Assembly: GCF_009192765.1 (NCBI RefSeq)
Contig: NZ_VOHQ01000001.1
Coordinates: forward strand, 496,001-560,000
Length of the DNA: 64,000 bases
Reading direction: 5' to 3'
Source: Agriterribacter humi
GTDB lineage: Bacteria > Bacteroidota > Bacteroidia > Chitinophagales > Chitinophagaceae
Shown here piece by piece: positions 17,223-26,105 of the stretch. Both the position numbers and the translations under genes were made by a program. Below the pieces are notes generated by a model that worked only from the letters and a program-made list of their open reading frames with translations, had not been told where the DNA came from and did no database searches. Within the stretch, counting starts at the first letter, position 1. Each line of letters starts with the position of its first letter.

Positions 17223-18866
17223 TTATTTTGGCAATGCATATTTATCAGGAACCTCTACCCTAACCGGCATTGCACCGGCATATACCCATATCATTGCCAT
17301 TGGTTGTGAAAACTGATTGGTAAAATAATGTATCCGTCCGCGTGGCTGTAACGCAGTGGCTAAGTCAGACATGATATACGCTCTTCCTTCCACAAAGCAG
17401 GTCGCTTTTCCGGAAGTGATACAAATGGATTCGTCAAAATCGTGAAAATGCGCCGGCAACCTGCCACCCTCATAAAAAAGCCCAAACCCGCCACTCATAC
17501 CAATTCCAGGCATCATACTGTCATTAAAGAAATCAATAAACTCAGTATTAGGCCCTGCACTGTAACGCCGTGCAAAATTATAGCGGGTAATACGTTCAGG
17601 ACCGGCATGCCCGCAAAAATCATCAGGTATATTTTTGAGTCCGGTTTCAGACATCTTTGCCAGGTCACGTTGTGGTGAATCAACCGGCATAGCGATATGC
17701 AAAACCGCGTTCTCCTCCATAGACGTATTTTTAACACAATGAGCCTGTCCTTCCGGAATAGTAATATTATCTAAGGGCTGAAGAAAATATCTCCGGTTCT
17801 CTACTTCAATGCATACACTTCCGCTGATCAGTGTTATTGATTCTGAATGCGGATGTGTGTGTGCGGGTAATACAGTATAACCTTTATCAAATGTTACAAT
17901 AGCCGTAAATAATGCTACTGCATTATTGTGTGCTCCTGTAAGCGCTTCGCAAATAATTCCCGGTGCTAATTCAACTTTGTCGCCTTCGCCTGTTTTACAA
18001 ATCGTTTCTAAACGATTGGATTGTGGTATATTGTCCGGTAATGTATATTGTTCACCAGCCTTTATATTGGTTACAGAAAGATCAGGCCTGATATTAATCT
18101 CTTTCCCCAGGTTTGTTAAAAGATTTTTCATTGTTTTCAAAATCAATCCGCCGTCAGTACCTAAGCCTATCATTCGAAACCCTTCCCTGGTCCGGTATAA
18201 TATATCATCTATACCAGAGGCTATGATGCCACAGGATTTTCCTGCATCTACAACAGCATTTTTAATGTTGCTAATTTGAGTGGCAATGCCGGGGCCTTCC
18301 CATTGGCCTGCATAACCTGCAGAAGCGGAGTAATCTGCAGGTCCAAAAAAGAAAATATCCGTGCCGGAAACTTCCAGCATTTTTTTGATATTATTTCCCC
18401 CGGAAACGGATTCAATAATAGGAACAACCAAAACATTTTCGTTGGACTCTTTTACATGGTCCATAAAACATGCCCCCCAGGCAGTGGCACGTTCTGCTCC
18501 AATACCCCGGCTGCCGGCAGGTGGATATTTTGCAAAGGATAACGCACATTGCAACTCATCTGCAGTTTCTATATGAGGAACTACTATTCCATCTGCACCT
18601 ATGTCCAACACACGTTTAATAAGCGCTTCATCAAGATGTGAGATACGAACCAATATTACCGTATTGCTCCGTACTGCGGCACGTATGTGTTGCATAATAT
18701 CCTGCCAGTCAAGGTGCCCGTGTTCTGCATCAATTACTACCCAATCCATACCACATGCTATCGCTATTTCAGTAATGCTTGCAGATTCAAGGGTTACCCA
18801 TATTCCATACACACATTCGTTCCTGGATATTTTTTCTCTGAATAATTTAAGTGCTTCCGTTTTCAT
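17223..18866 (-). CDS. HpcH/HpaI-family class II aldolase fused to two cupin domains (RhmA-like)
   Basis: Residues 1-250 are a complete HpcH/HpaI aldolase. DAEHG is at 46-50, Arg74 follows ILV, KYPPAGSRGIGAERA is at 113-127, and the metal ligands Glu152 (IIES) and Asp178 (FFFGPADYS) are present. Family members such as RhmA split 2-keto-3-deoxy-L-rhamnonate into pyruvate and L-lactaldehyde. The usual length is about 260. Here two cupins follow. Cupin 1 has His336-x-His338-x3-Glu342 plus His376; cupin 2 has His473-x-His475-x3-Glu479 plus His513. Both keep a full metal-binding set. No stop or frame change separates the parts, so this is one chain of 547 residues. Locus context (rhamnosidase, SDR, AldA) supports a deoxysugar-acid aldolase. 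The cupins may isomerise, lactonise or sense the sugar; that is inference. Confidence 0.8.
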   Translation of the reverse strand: MKTEALKLFREKISRNECVYGIWVTLESASITEIAIACGMDWVVIDAEHGHLDWQDIMQHIRAAVRSNTVILVRISHLDEALIKRVLDIGADGIVVPHIETADELQCALSFAKYPPAGSRGIGAERATAWGACFMDHVKESNENVLVVPIIESVSGGNNIKKMLEVSGTDIFFFGPADYSASAGYAGQWEGPGIATQISNIKNAVVDAGKSCGIIASGIDDILYRTREGFRMIGLGTDGGLILKTMKNLLTNLGKEINIRPDLSVTNIKAGEQYTLPDNIPQSNRLETICKTGEGDKVELAPGIICEALTGAHNNAVALFTAIVTFDKGYTVLPAHTHPHSESITLISGSVCIEVENRRYFLQPLDNITIPEGQAHCVKNTSMEENAVLHIAMPVDSPQRDLAKMSETGLKNIPDDFCGHAGPERITRYNFARRYSAGPNTEFIDFFNDSMMPGIGMSGGFGLFYEGGRLPAHFHDFDESICITSGKATCFVEGRAYIMSDLATALQPRGRIHYFTNQFSQPMAMIWVYAGAMPVRVEVPDKYALPK

Positions 18867-18907
18867 TTATAATGCTGTTTCAAATATTTTTTTCTTACCA
18901 AATGCTT

Positions 18908-19756
18908 TTAACCTGCGTATGCGGCTTCTATAACTTTTTTCAAACGAATTGTTTCAGATAGTGTATCTACCTGGTTACATTGTTCCCAGGCTATCCAGAT
19001 ATATTCAAGGCCAATCCATCCGCTATACTGCATGCTTTTCATTTTTCTAATAATATCTTTATAGTCTATTACATTCTCCGTCATCGAAGTTTGCAGTTTT
19101 GCCTTCCTGGCTCCACGTGCATGAAAGTGATTGGCATATTGCAATAGAGAATCCACATTATTTTGTGAAAAGCCATTCCTGATAAAATGTGTATAATCCA
19201 GCGTAAGCCGCAATTCCGGCACAGCTTTAACTAAAGCCATAACAGCCTTCAATCCCAAAAAAGGAGACCCTACATGTACTTCTACAGAAAAAGAAAGTTC
19301 CATAGCTTTGGACTGCTCTATCCTCCAGCTTAACTCATCGTAACTCCGGCCAATAGAAACATCAAGTGGCTCTACTTTTTCAAATTGCATTCCCGGCAGG
19401 CATGTAATATGATCTGCACCTGCTTCTTTAGCGTAATCAAGCAGTTTCAAAAAACCATCTCTTGCAAATTGTCTGCGCTTCTTATCAGGATGATTGACAG
19501 CATATTTCGCAAGATCATTATCGAGTTGCAGATAAATATCAGCTACAATCAGTCCGCAGTCACCCGCTTTCTTTTTAAGATTTTTTGCCTGCTTAGTTAT
19601 TTGTGGAAATTCGCTTTCCGCCGTTAAATGAGAACGTCCGCTAAAAAGACCCACATCTATCCCTTTAAACCCAAGCATAGCAATAAGCCTAAGCACTTTA
19701 TCGTGCGGTAGTAAAGGGAAAGTAAAATCTGCGCATGATAGTTGTAATTCCTTCAT
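18908..19756 (-). CDS. Sugar phosphate isomerase/epimerase (xylose isomerase-like TIM barrel)
   Basis: The 282-residue protein has the AP-endonuclease-2/xylose-isomerase TIM-barrel pattern. It contains LGFKGIDVGLFSGRSHL near the start, a GADHITCLPGMQF strand, and metal-binding candidates in SFSVEVHVGSPF (Glu), LTLDYTHFIRNG (Asp/His), FHARGAR (His) and WIGLEYIW (Glu). Such enzymes isomerise or epimerise ketoses, inositols or sugar acids. The substrate is unknown, but its place between the aldolase and an SDR gene in the same-strand run suggests a step in catabolism of the imported sugar. It has no signal peptide and should be cytoplasmic. Confidence 0.75.
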   Translation of the reverse strand: MKELQLSCADFTFPLLPHDKVLRLIAMLGFKGIDVGLFSGRSHLTAESEFPQITKQAKNLKKKAGDCGLIVADIYLQLDNDLAKYAVNHPDKKRRQFARDGFLKLLDYAKEAGADHITCLPGMQFEKVEPLDVSIGRSYDELSWRIEQSKAMELSFSVEVHVGSPFLGLKAVMALVKAVPELRLTLDYTHFIRNGFSQNNVDSLLQYANHFHARGARKAKLQTSMTENVIDYKDIIRKMKSMQYSGWIGLEYIWIAWEQCNQVDTLSETIRLKKVIEAAYAG

Positions 19757-19863
19757 GTGTTCACTATTTTATCATCTTTTACACATCAAATAATCAAGCT
19801 TATAAATATTCACCAGCAAATGAATAATAAGCAGGTGTAACAAAACAAATACCTCAATGGTTA

Positions 19864-20646
19864 TCATAAAGCCGGTATCCCTTTCCATTCCGCTGTTGCG
19901 AGATAACCGCCATCTACAATTAAGCTTATGCCTGTAACGCCGGCCGAATCATCGCAGCACAGGTATGCCACACTTCCAGCTATTTCTTTTGGTTTGAGCA
20001 TACGTCCTCCGGGCACTCTTTGCAGGCGTTCCTGTATATCCACATCATTACCCATGTGTGCTCTAAGCATGGGTGTATCCGTTATACCCGGGCAAACAGC
20101 ATTACATCGTATGCCTTCAGATGCATAATCTATGGCAATAGATTTCGTTAGCATAATTACAGCACCCTTGGCGGCAATATATCCGGGTGTTTTGGCCTGA
20201 CCAACAAAACTGCTGACTGAACCTATGTTTACAATATGGCTTGACGCATGTTTTCTCAAATGCGCATAAGCATACTTAAAGCTCAGGAATATAGCCTTCA
20301 GATTTACACTCATCTGCCAGTCCCATTCTTCTGAACTATATTCATGCAGGTCTTTTACAAAGTTCACTGCTCCGTTATTGACCAATATATGAAGATCGCC
20401 GAAAAATTTTACGGTATTTTCTATAGAGCTATGGATTGATTCTTCTACATTAAGATCGCAAAAAAAGAACTCGGCAATACCCCCTCCGCTTCTGATTGAT
20501 TCAGCTACTTCACTACCTTCTTTTTTCTTGATATCTATCAAAGCTACCTTTGCCCCTGCCTCTGCGAAATACTCCGCTATTCCACGACCAATTCCCTGTG
20601 CTGCACCGCTCACCCAAACAACTTTATTTGTAAATCTTTGACTCAT
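19864..20646 (-). CDS. SDR-family sugar dehydrogenase
   Basis: A classical short-chain dehydrogenase of 260 residues. The nucleotide-binding GAAQGIG is at 14-20 and the NNGAVN motif follows near 90. The catalytic set is Ser143, Tyr156 and Lys160 (YIAAKGA). GVTGISLIVDGGYLA is near the C-terminus. In this locus the best guess is oxidation of the released deoxysugar (for example L-rhamnose 1-dehydrogenase) or of a 2-keto-3-deoxy acid. The motif evidence fixes only the superfamily. It is cytoplasmic and lies on the same strand as the aldolase and aldehyde dehydrogenase genes. Confidence 0.85.
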   Translation of the reverse strand: MSQRFTNKVVWVSGAAQGIGRGIAEYFAEAGAKVALIDIKKKEGSEVAESIRSGGGIAEFFFCDLNVEESIHSSIENTVKFFGDLHILVNNGAVNFVKDLHEYSSEEWDWQMSVNLKAIFLSFKYAYAHLRKHASSHIVNIGSVSSFVGQAKTPGYIAAKGAVIMLTKSIAIDYASEGIRCNAVCPGITDTPMLRAHMGNDVDIQERLQRVPGGRMLKPKEIAGSVAYLCCDDSAGVTGISLIVDGGYLATAEWKGIPAL

Positions 20647-20765
20647 TGTATCTTTTCCTTTTACGTTCGTGGTTGATTGTATTTATATTAATTGTACTTA
20701 GATCTGTCTTTTTCAGGCAGAAGCATATTTCAAATTACTCCTGATGCAATAGGATTGTTTATCCT

Positions 20766-22523
20766 TTATTTTCTTTTTTTGAGCGTAAGCACCCAGTCCT
20801 GATTCCCGGCGGGGGATGTTGAGGTGACATTTCCTGAGCTATCGGCAGTCAGTATAAACTCCGGAAGCTTATTGCCTGCAACAGGGTCAAACCACGAAGC
20901 TGTATACTTAGTACCGGCGCCGGATAACCGAAGCTTTATTGTACCCGGCGAAGGCAAATATGCTAAAGCTGTCTGTTCACCCGCTACAGCACAAAGCGAA
21001 GTATCTTTTCCTGACCAGCTTGTGATCAATTCAGGTTTCGGCTCAAACTTATTCCATTGCGGAAGTGATTCAATTAGCTTTCTGGCTGCTCCAAGCTGTG
21101 CTGATCCTGCTAAATTCATCGCATCCTGCCAGGGAGTAATTCCCCAGTTATTTCCCCCGGGCGAAGCGCCATAAGGTTTATCCTGACCATTTACCTGCCA
21201 TATACCATTGGCGCCATACGTATGTCCGGCTAAACCTGAATTAACTGTATGCGCCCAGAATGCCTGCCTTGCAGCCGCTGCAGGAAGTGGGATAGGTATA
21301 GCCAATGCTTCATATCTTGCCTCACCACTGATAACAGGCATAACAGGTTCTGTATTCCAACCTTCCAGTGCTAACGCAGATTGTTTGGAAGCAACGGAAC
21401 CATGGCCACTCTGATGCATATCAAAATCAAGGAGAGAAGGATCGCTCAATGAGGCCCGGGCCGTTCTTGATGGATGCGTTGTTACAACCCTGTGAAAAGG
21501 ATCTGTATCACGCATATACTGTATAACTTTTGTCCATTCAGTTTTCTGCAATTCCTTATCTGCTTCTTTATTTTTAGAAAGGTAGAAGGGCATAGTTGTT
21601 TCACCTGCAGCACACCATACCACGGGCAAGGCTCCCCAGCGTGCAATTAAATAACGCCAATGCTGTTTCATTTTTCCAGTTCCAAGCCAGGGCAGATGGT
21701 ATCCCCATGCGCCTACAATGCATGGAACAAAGCCCTGATCAGCAAGAAAAAATATCCTTTGATCTGCTGCATCGAAGTATGCCGGATTGATAACAGTGTA
21801 TGCCGTGTCCCAGGGAAATCCTGCTTCGTTTGCCCCACGCTCATCAAATGCGGGCATATCCGGGTATAATCCTGCAACAATTTGTATAACATTAAATCCC
21901 TTTTCCTGACGGTTGGCAGCAAGCATTTTAACATCTTCAGGCCACCGTAACCGCTTTGTTAATCCCATCCACCAGGTATCCCCCAGCCAGAAAAAAGGTG
22001 TGCCATCGCCATAAGCGAAATGTCGCTTATCATCTGCAATTTTTATGGCGCCGCGTTTATAAAGCTGATTTTGTCCTGTATAATTCTTAACGATCACTAT
22101 ACCCGAAATGCCATGCAGGCCGTTGTCATCTGTTTCTGAACATATCGTTTTAAAACGATGATTACCCCTTACAGAAGAGGCATACCGCACCTTCCAGACA
22201 TTGCCACCTGTCCAAAATGCAGGCACTTTAAATTCTTTCCCATTGGGATCAGTAAATACAGCATCAAGCATCACCTGGTTAAAGGGATCAGAATAAGTGC
22301 GGGTGGACGTAAGCGTGATTTCCGCCATTTTATTGGTTTCGGTTCTTACTTCAAGATCATTGCCTTTAACGATTGCAGGCAGTCCTGCACAGCATAACAA
22401 TATGATCATTGAAATTAACGGCATATACACACTAAAAGATCTGCTGGCATGTTTGATGGCCGTCTGATCTGACTGCAGTAATTCTCTTTTTCTGTTCATA
22501 TATTCAGGTATGCAATTGTTCAT
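20766..22523 (-). CDS. Secreted DUF5060-DUF4038 glycoside hydrolase (GH140/apiosidase-like)
   Basis: The product (585 residues, or 577 from the Met at residue 9) has a hydrophobic signal ending near LPAIVKG. A DUF5060-type beta-sandwich follows (RTYSDPFNQVMLDAVFTDPNGKEFKVPAFW). Then comes a DUF4038 TIM barrel that opens with FAYGDGTPFFWLGDTWWMGLTKRL and contains VVWCAAGETTMPF and PVISGEARYEAL. These two Glu residues are placed like the acid and nucleophile of this clan. A C-terminal putative collagen-binding-type beta domain completes it. Characterised relatives include the GH140 apiosidase acting on rhamnogalacturonan II. That substrate is plausible beside a GH78 enzyme but is not proven by the sequence. 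Confidence 0.75.
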   Translation of the reverse strand: MNNCIPEYMNRKRELLQSDQTAIKHASRSFSVYMPLISMIILLCCAGLPAIVKGNDLEVRTETNKMAEITLTSTRTYSDPFNQVMLDAVFTDPNGKEFKVPAFWTGGNVWKVRYASSVRGNHRFKTICSETDDNGLHGISGIVIVKNYTGQNQLYKRGAIKIADDKRHFAYGDGTPFFWLGDTWWMGLTKRLRWPEDVKMLAANRQEKGFNVIQIVAGLYPDMPAFDERGANEAGFPWDTAYTVINPAYFDAADQRIFFLADQGFVPCIVGAWGYHLPWLGTGKMKQHWRYLIARWGALPVVWCAAGETTMPFYLSKNKEADKELQKTEWTKVIQYMRDTDPFHRVVTTHPSRTARASLSDPSLLDFDMHQSGHGSVASKQSALALEGWNTEPVMPVISGEARYEALAIPIPLPAAAARQAFWAHTVNSGLAGHTYGANGIWQVNGQDKPYGASPGGNNWGITPWQDAMNLAGSAQLGAARKLIESLPQWNKFEPKPELITSWSGKDTSLCAVAGEQTALAYLPSPGTIKLRLSGAGTKYTASWFDPVAGNKLPEFILTADSSGNVTSTSPAGNQDWVLTLKKRK

Positions 22524-22574
22524 AATATCAATTTTCAGATTTAAGTAAGACAGGTATAATTTTTAAAAAAGTCG

Positions 22575-24035
22575 TCAGCTCTGTTGTATATAAATTGTTT
22601 TCGTTTGGAGGTATTCTTCCAACCCGTGTTTTCCATCAGCTCCGCCAATACCTGATTTTCTCCAGCCTGCATGAAATCCCTGGATGGCTTCAAAATTTTC
22701 CCTGTTAAAATAAACCTCACCGAATTTAAGTTCCTTTGTTGCTTTAAGCATTTTATTAAGATCTGTAGTGTATACTGAAGATGTTAGTCCATAATCACTA
22801 TCGTTGGCCAATTGCAGCGCCTCATCAAAATTTTTAACTTTCATCACAGGTAAAACAGGTCCAAATATTTCCTTTTGCATTATTTCAAAATGCTGCTTTA
22901 CATCTACCAATACAGTTGGTTCATAAAAATATCCTTTTGAAAAGCTTTCATTCTTCTTACCTCCCAACACAACTTTAGCTCCTTCTTCCTGCGCTTTTTT
23001 TACCATTGAATTTATTTTGTCCAGTTGCTTTGTATTGATCTGCGCACTCATATCTATACCATCATCCAGCGATGCATTCCCGGTTTTTACTGCTTGCATT
23101 GCAGGAACCAGTTTTGCTATAAAAGCATCGTATATACCTTCTTCCACGTACGCCCGTTCAGCACAATTGCATACCTGCCCGCTGTAGATGATCCTCGATG
23201 CTACAATAGCTTTTACGGCCAGATCAATATCCGCATCATTACATACAATTGCCGGCGCTTTGCCGCCCAGTTCCAGCGATACTTTCGTGATATGTTTCGC
23301 TGCTGCAGCCATTACTTTATGCCCCGACTGTACGCTGCCAGTAAGGCTGATAATTCCAACATCCGGATTATTGGTAAGCGCTTCGCCAATTTCTTCACCA
23401 TATCCACAAACAACATTCAGTACACCTTTCGGTAAATTAATTTCGTTTAATAATTTGGTAAACTCCAGGCAGGCTAAGGGCGCTTCTTCACTCACTTTAA
23501 TTACAGCCGTGTTGCCTGTTAGTAAAGAGGGCGCTACTTTTCTTGCCATCACAAAAAATGGAAAATTCCACGGGCAAATCCCTACAGCTACTCCAATAGG
23601 AAATTTATGAAGAAATATCTGCTCTCCGGGGCGATCGCTTTGAATGATCTCACCTTCATAGGATCTTGCCATCCCGGCATAATAATCATAGTATTCTGCG
23701 GTTACATCTATTTCAACCTGCGCAAGGCCTTTAACTTTAGCTTGTTCTTTGGCCAATGTTTCGGCAAGATGTACCCTGTTTTTTCTTATTACCTGGGCCA
23801 TCTGCTTTAAATAGGAGGCTCTTTCAACTGAAGGTTTCATACTCCATGCATGCTGCGCGGCTTTTGCTGATGAAATGGCAAGATCTGCTTCTTGTTTTTG
23901 CCCCCTCGGCACTAAGGCTATTACCTCTTCAGTACATGGATCAATTACTTCAATATGTTCGTTATTGTTTCCTGTAAATTCACCATTAATGTATTGCTGA
24001 TAAACAGGAATTCTTGCTGATGTGTTTGCATTCAT
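22575..24035 (-). CDS. aldA: Aldehyde dehydrogenase, lactaldehyde/glycolaldehyde type
   Basis: The 486-residue protein keeps all aldehyde dehydrogenase landmarks: Asn157 in PWNFPF, Glu255 in SLELGGKAP and the nucleophile Cys289 in SGQVCNCAERAYV. The CNCAER context closely matches E. coli AldA (lactaldehyde/glycolaldehyde dehydrogenase), whose length is also near 480. AldA oxidises L-lactaldehyde to L-lactate with NAD+, the last step of rhamnose and fucose breakdown. This is the product expected from the RhmA-like aldolase in the same locus. The stop codon of the upstream hydroxyacid dehydrogenase gene lies only 12 bases before the start, so they share a transcript. The gene symbol rests on motif resemblance plus context. 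Confidence 0.82.
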   Translation of the reverse strand: MNANTSARIPVYQQYINGEFTGNNNEHIEVIDPCTEEVIALVPRGQKQEADLAISSAKAAQHAWSMKPSVERASYLKQMAQVIRKNRVHLAETLAKEQAKVKGLAQVEIDVTAEYYDYYAGMARSYEGEIIQSDRPGEQIFLHKFPIGVAVGICPWNFPFFVMARKVAPSLLTGNTAVIKVSEEAPLACLEFTKLLNEINLPKGVLNVVCGYGEEIGEALTNNPDVGIISLTGSVQSGHKVMAAAAKHITKVSLELGGKAPAIVCNDADIDLAVKAIVASRIIYSGQVCNCAERAYVEEGIYDAFIAKLVPAMQAVKTGNASLDDGIDMSAQINTKQLDKINSMVKKAQEEGAKVVLGGKKNESFSKGYFYEPTVLVDVKQHFEIMQKEIFGPVLPVMKVKNFDEALQLANDSDYGLTSSVYTTDLNKMLKATKELKFGEVYFNRENFEAIQGFHAGWRKSGIGGADGKHGLEEYLQTKTIYIQQS

Positions 24036-24047
24036 AACAATATGATT

Positions 24048-25058
24048 TTATTTTTTTGCATTATGCCAGTGATCCAGAATTTCGGAATTGATTACATGGT
24101 CAGGGATTTTGCCTTGCGCAATCTGCAGCACCTGCTGGCAGGCCATATGGCCAATTTCCCGGAATAATTCATCTGTCCATGCTATACAATGCGGCGCCAG
24201 CATTACATTATCCAATTTAAACAAAGGATGATCCTCATCAGGCGGCTCTTTTTCATATACGTCTGTTGCATAACCTGCAATTGATTTTGAAACCAGTATT
24301 TTTATTAAGGCTTCTTCATTGATAATGCCGCCTCTTGCCGTATTAATTATATAAGCATTTTTTTTCAGCAAAGACAATTCGTGCGTGCTGATCAGGTTTC
24401 GTGTTTCCTCCGTCAAAGGACAATTAACCGATACAAAATCTGATTGCCGCATGAGCGTATCCAGGTCAACTAACTTAACACCATACGCTTCAGCCTTAAC
24501 CGGGTCTGCAAAAGGATCGTAGGCAACAGGTGGATTCATATCGAAGGCATTAAGCATCTGCACTAACTTTCCACCTATTCCGCCCAAGCCAATAATACCC
24601 AGTGTGCGTTTGCGTAATTCAGTTCCTGTATACATACTACGCTCATCCCATTTTCCGGTTCGTACTAATCTGTCCTTTTCAAATACGCGGTGTGTAAGCG
24701 CCAGCATCCAGGTAATAACAGATTCGGCAACAGAATGATTTACCGCTCCGCGGGTAATGGTTACCAGCACATTCGCTTCATTGCAGGCATTAAGATCAAC
24801 CATGTCATAACCAACACCAAAACGGCAAATAGCCTTCAGTTGGGTTACACCTTTAAAACTATCTTTATTGTAAGCAGGCGAAAGCGAAATAACGGCATCG
24901 TATCCTTTTAGCATATCAGGTGTTACAGGAGACTGGTTTTCTTCCATGAATTCATATACTATGCCTTCTGCTTTCTCCAGAATGTCCAGCCCCATATCCT
25001 TGTATGTAAGGTTCCCCTCTTGGGTTAAAAAATCCCTGGTGATACCAACTTTAAACAT
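24048..25058 (-). CDS. D-2-hydroxyacid dehydrogenase (C-terminal-binding-protein-like)
   Basis: A 336-residue NAD-dependent D-2-hydroxyacid dehydrogenase. The Rossmann motif GLGGIG is at 157-162. The catalytic triad of the family is present: Arg242 in NTARGGIINE, Glu271 in VYEKEPP and His290 in LAPHCIAW. It reduces or oxidises a 2-keto/2-hydroxy acid. In this locus candidates are 2-keto-deoxy sugar acids, lactate or glyoxylate-type products, none of which can be chosen from sequence. It lies immediately upstream of aldA and is probably co-transcribed with it. Confidence 0.85.
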   Translation of the reverse strand: MFKVGITRDFLTQEGNLTYKDMGLDILEKAEGIVYEFMEENQSPVTPDMLKGYDAVISLSPAYNKDSFKGVTQLKAICRFGVGYDMVDLNACNEANVLVTITRGAVNHSVAESVITWMLALTHRVFEKDRLVRTGKWDERSMYTGTELRKRTLGIIGLGGIGGKLVQMLNAFDMNPPVAYDPFADPVKAEAYGVKLVDLDTLMRQSDFVSVNCPLTEETRNLISTHELSLLKKNAYIINTARGGIINEEALIKILVSKSIAGYATDVYEKEPPDEDHPLFKLDNVMLAPHCIAWTDELFREIGHMACQQVLQIAQGKIPDHVINSEILDHWHNAKK

Positions 25059-25144
25059 GATTTACATTTTTATGCTGTTCGCCTCTATATTTACCTGCGG
25101 TGAGAAAAGTTCAAATTGCCGCCCATTGGTGGAGACCCCACCAC

Positions 25145-25972
25145 CTATACTTGTACATTAGCTTTATAAATAAGCGGATTCTGTTCATCATTATTAAGCA
25201 AATCGCCGTTTTTAAGCTGCCGGAGATAATCTTCCGGGAGAATATTGGGTTGCCCGTTAAAAACACTGCCTTCCGGCATATAAGCACAAGTCATTGCCCT
25301 TCGAAAGCCTGGCGTCATGTTAGCCTGTGCGCCATGAATAGTCAATCCATTGTGAAAAGAACAACTACCCGCTTTCATTACTGCAGGTATAGCCTGGGTA
25401 TTTTTAAATTGCGGATAGGCCTCAAAAATATCACTCATGTTTTTTCCGATGAAGGGAGATGTGAAATCCGTTTGCTTACTGGAACCGGGAATAAAGAACA
25501 TACAGCCATTTTGCAGCGTCACATCATCTAAGGCAACCCAGATGGATAATGCCTGCCTGTGAAAGAATGACCAGAAAGGTGTATCCAGGTGCCAGGAAGT
25601 AGGATTGGCCCATGGGCGTTTAATCAATGCCTGATCATGCCATATCCTTATTCCCTCAGCGCCGGAAAGATCAGCAGCCATTTTGCCAATTCTTTCATCC
25701 AGCATTAATGCTTTTACTTTGTCGTTTGTTTGCCATAGGTTTAAAACCTGGTCAAATACGTTTTTAAAATAATCCGCATCAACGTTAATCCCATCATCTT
25801 CACCAATTTTAACAGATTTTCCTGGTATTTTTACGCCGTTCCTTTCCTGTACGGCTTCGGTAACTGAAGCACGCCAATGCTGAAGCTCTGTATTATTAAG
25901 AAAATCTTCTATAATGATATATCCATTTTCCCTGTAAAAAGAAACCTGGTTGGAAGAAAGATAATTTTGCAT
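25145..25972 (-). CDS. Phytanoyl-CoA dioxygenase-family Fe(II)/2-oxoglutarate oxygenase
   Basis: The 275-residue protein has the facial triad of the PhyH family: His128 and Asp130 in SWHLDTPFW and His213 in LTIHGAQANMT. Arg224/225 follow in the position that binds 2-oxoglutarate. FIPGSSKQTDF is also typical. These enzymes hydroxylate small molecules. It is the first gene of the minus-strand run and starts 133 bases from the divergent AraC gene, so it is probably under that regulator. Its role in glycan use is unclear: removing a methyl ether or hydroxylating an aglycone are possibilities only. Confidence 0.8.
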   Translation of the reverse strand: MQNYLSSNQVSFYRENGYIIIEDFLNNTELQHWRASVTEAVQERNGVKIPGKSVKIGEDDGINVDADYFKNVFDQVLNLWQTNDKVKALMLDERIGKMAADLSGAEGIRIWHDQALIKRPWANPTSWHLDTPFWSFFHRQALSIWVALDDVTLQNGCMFFIPGSSKQTDFTSPFIGKNMSDIFEAYPQFKNTQAIPAVMKAGSCSFHNGLTIHGAQANMTPGFRRAMTCAYMPEGSVFNGQPNILPEDYLRQLKNGDLLNNDEQNPLIYKANVQV

Positions 25973-26005
25973 GGCTCATCGTTTGAATTTCACATGAAAG
26001 GAAAA

Positions 26006-26032
26006 CAAAACTATCTTATTGATTGTAGCAAA
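26006..26032 (-). promoter_or_regulatory. Candidate Bacteroidota promoter for the dioxygenase-led operon
   Basis: On the minus strand TAGTTTTG (26006-26013) matches the Bacteroidota -7 consensus TAnnTTTG. A TTTG lies about 15 bases upstream (26029-26032), slightly closer than the usual 19-20. It is 34 bases before the start codon of the dioxygenase gene. Confidence 0.4.
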
Positions 26033-26105
26033 AGAATGGATAAAATATTTTCTTTTTGTACCTTTTGACATATTTTGATAGCTTCAGTTTTTAATCTTTG
26101 CCATT

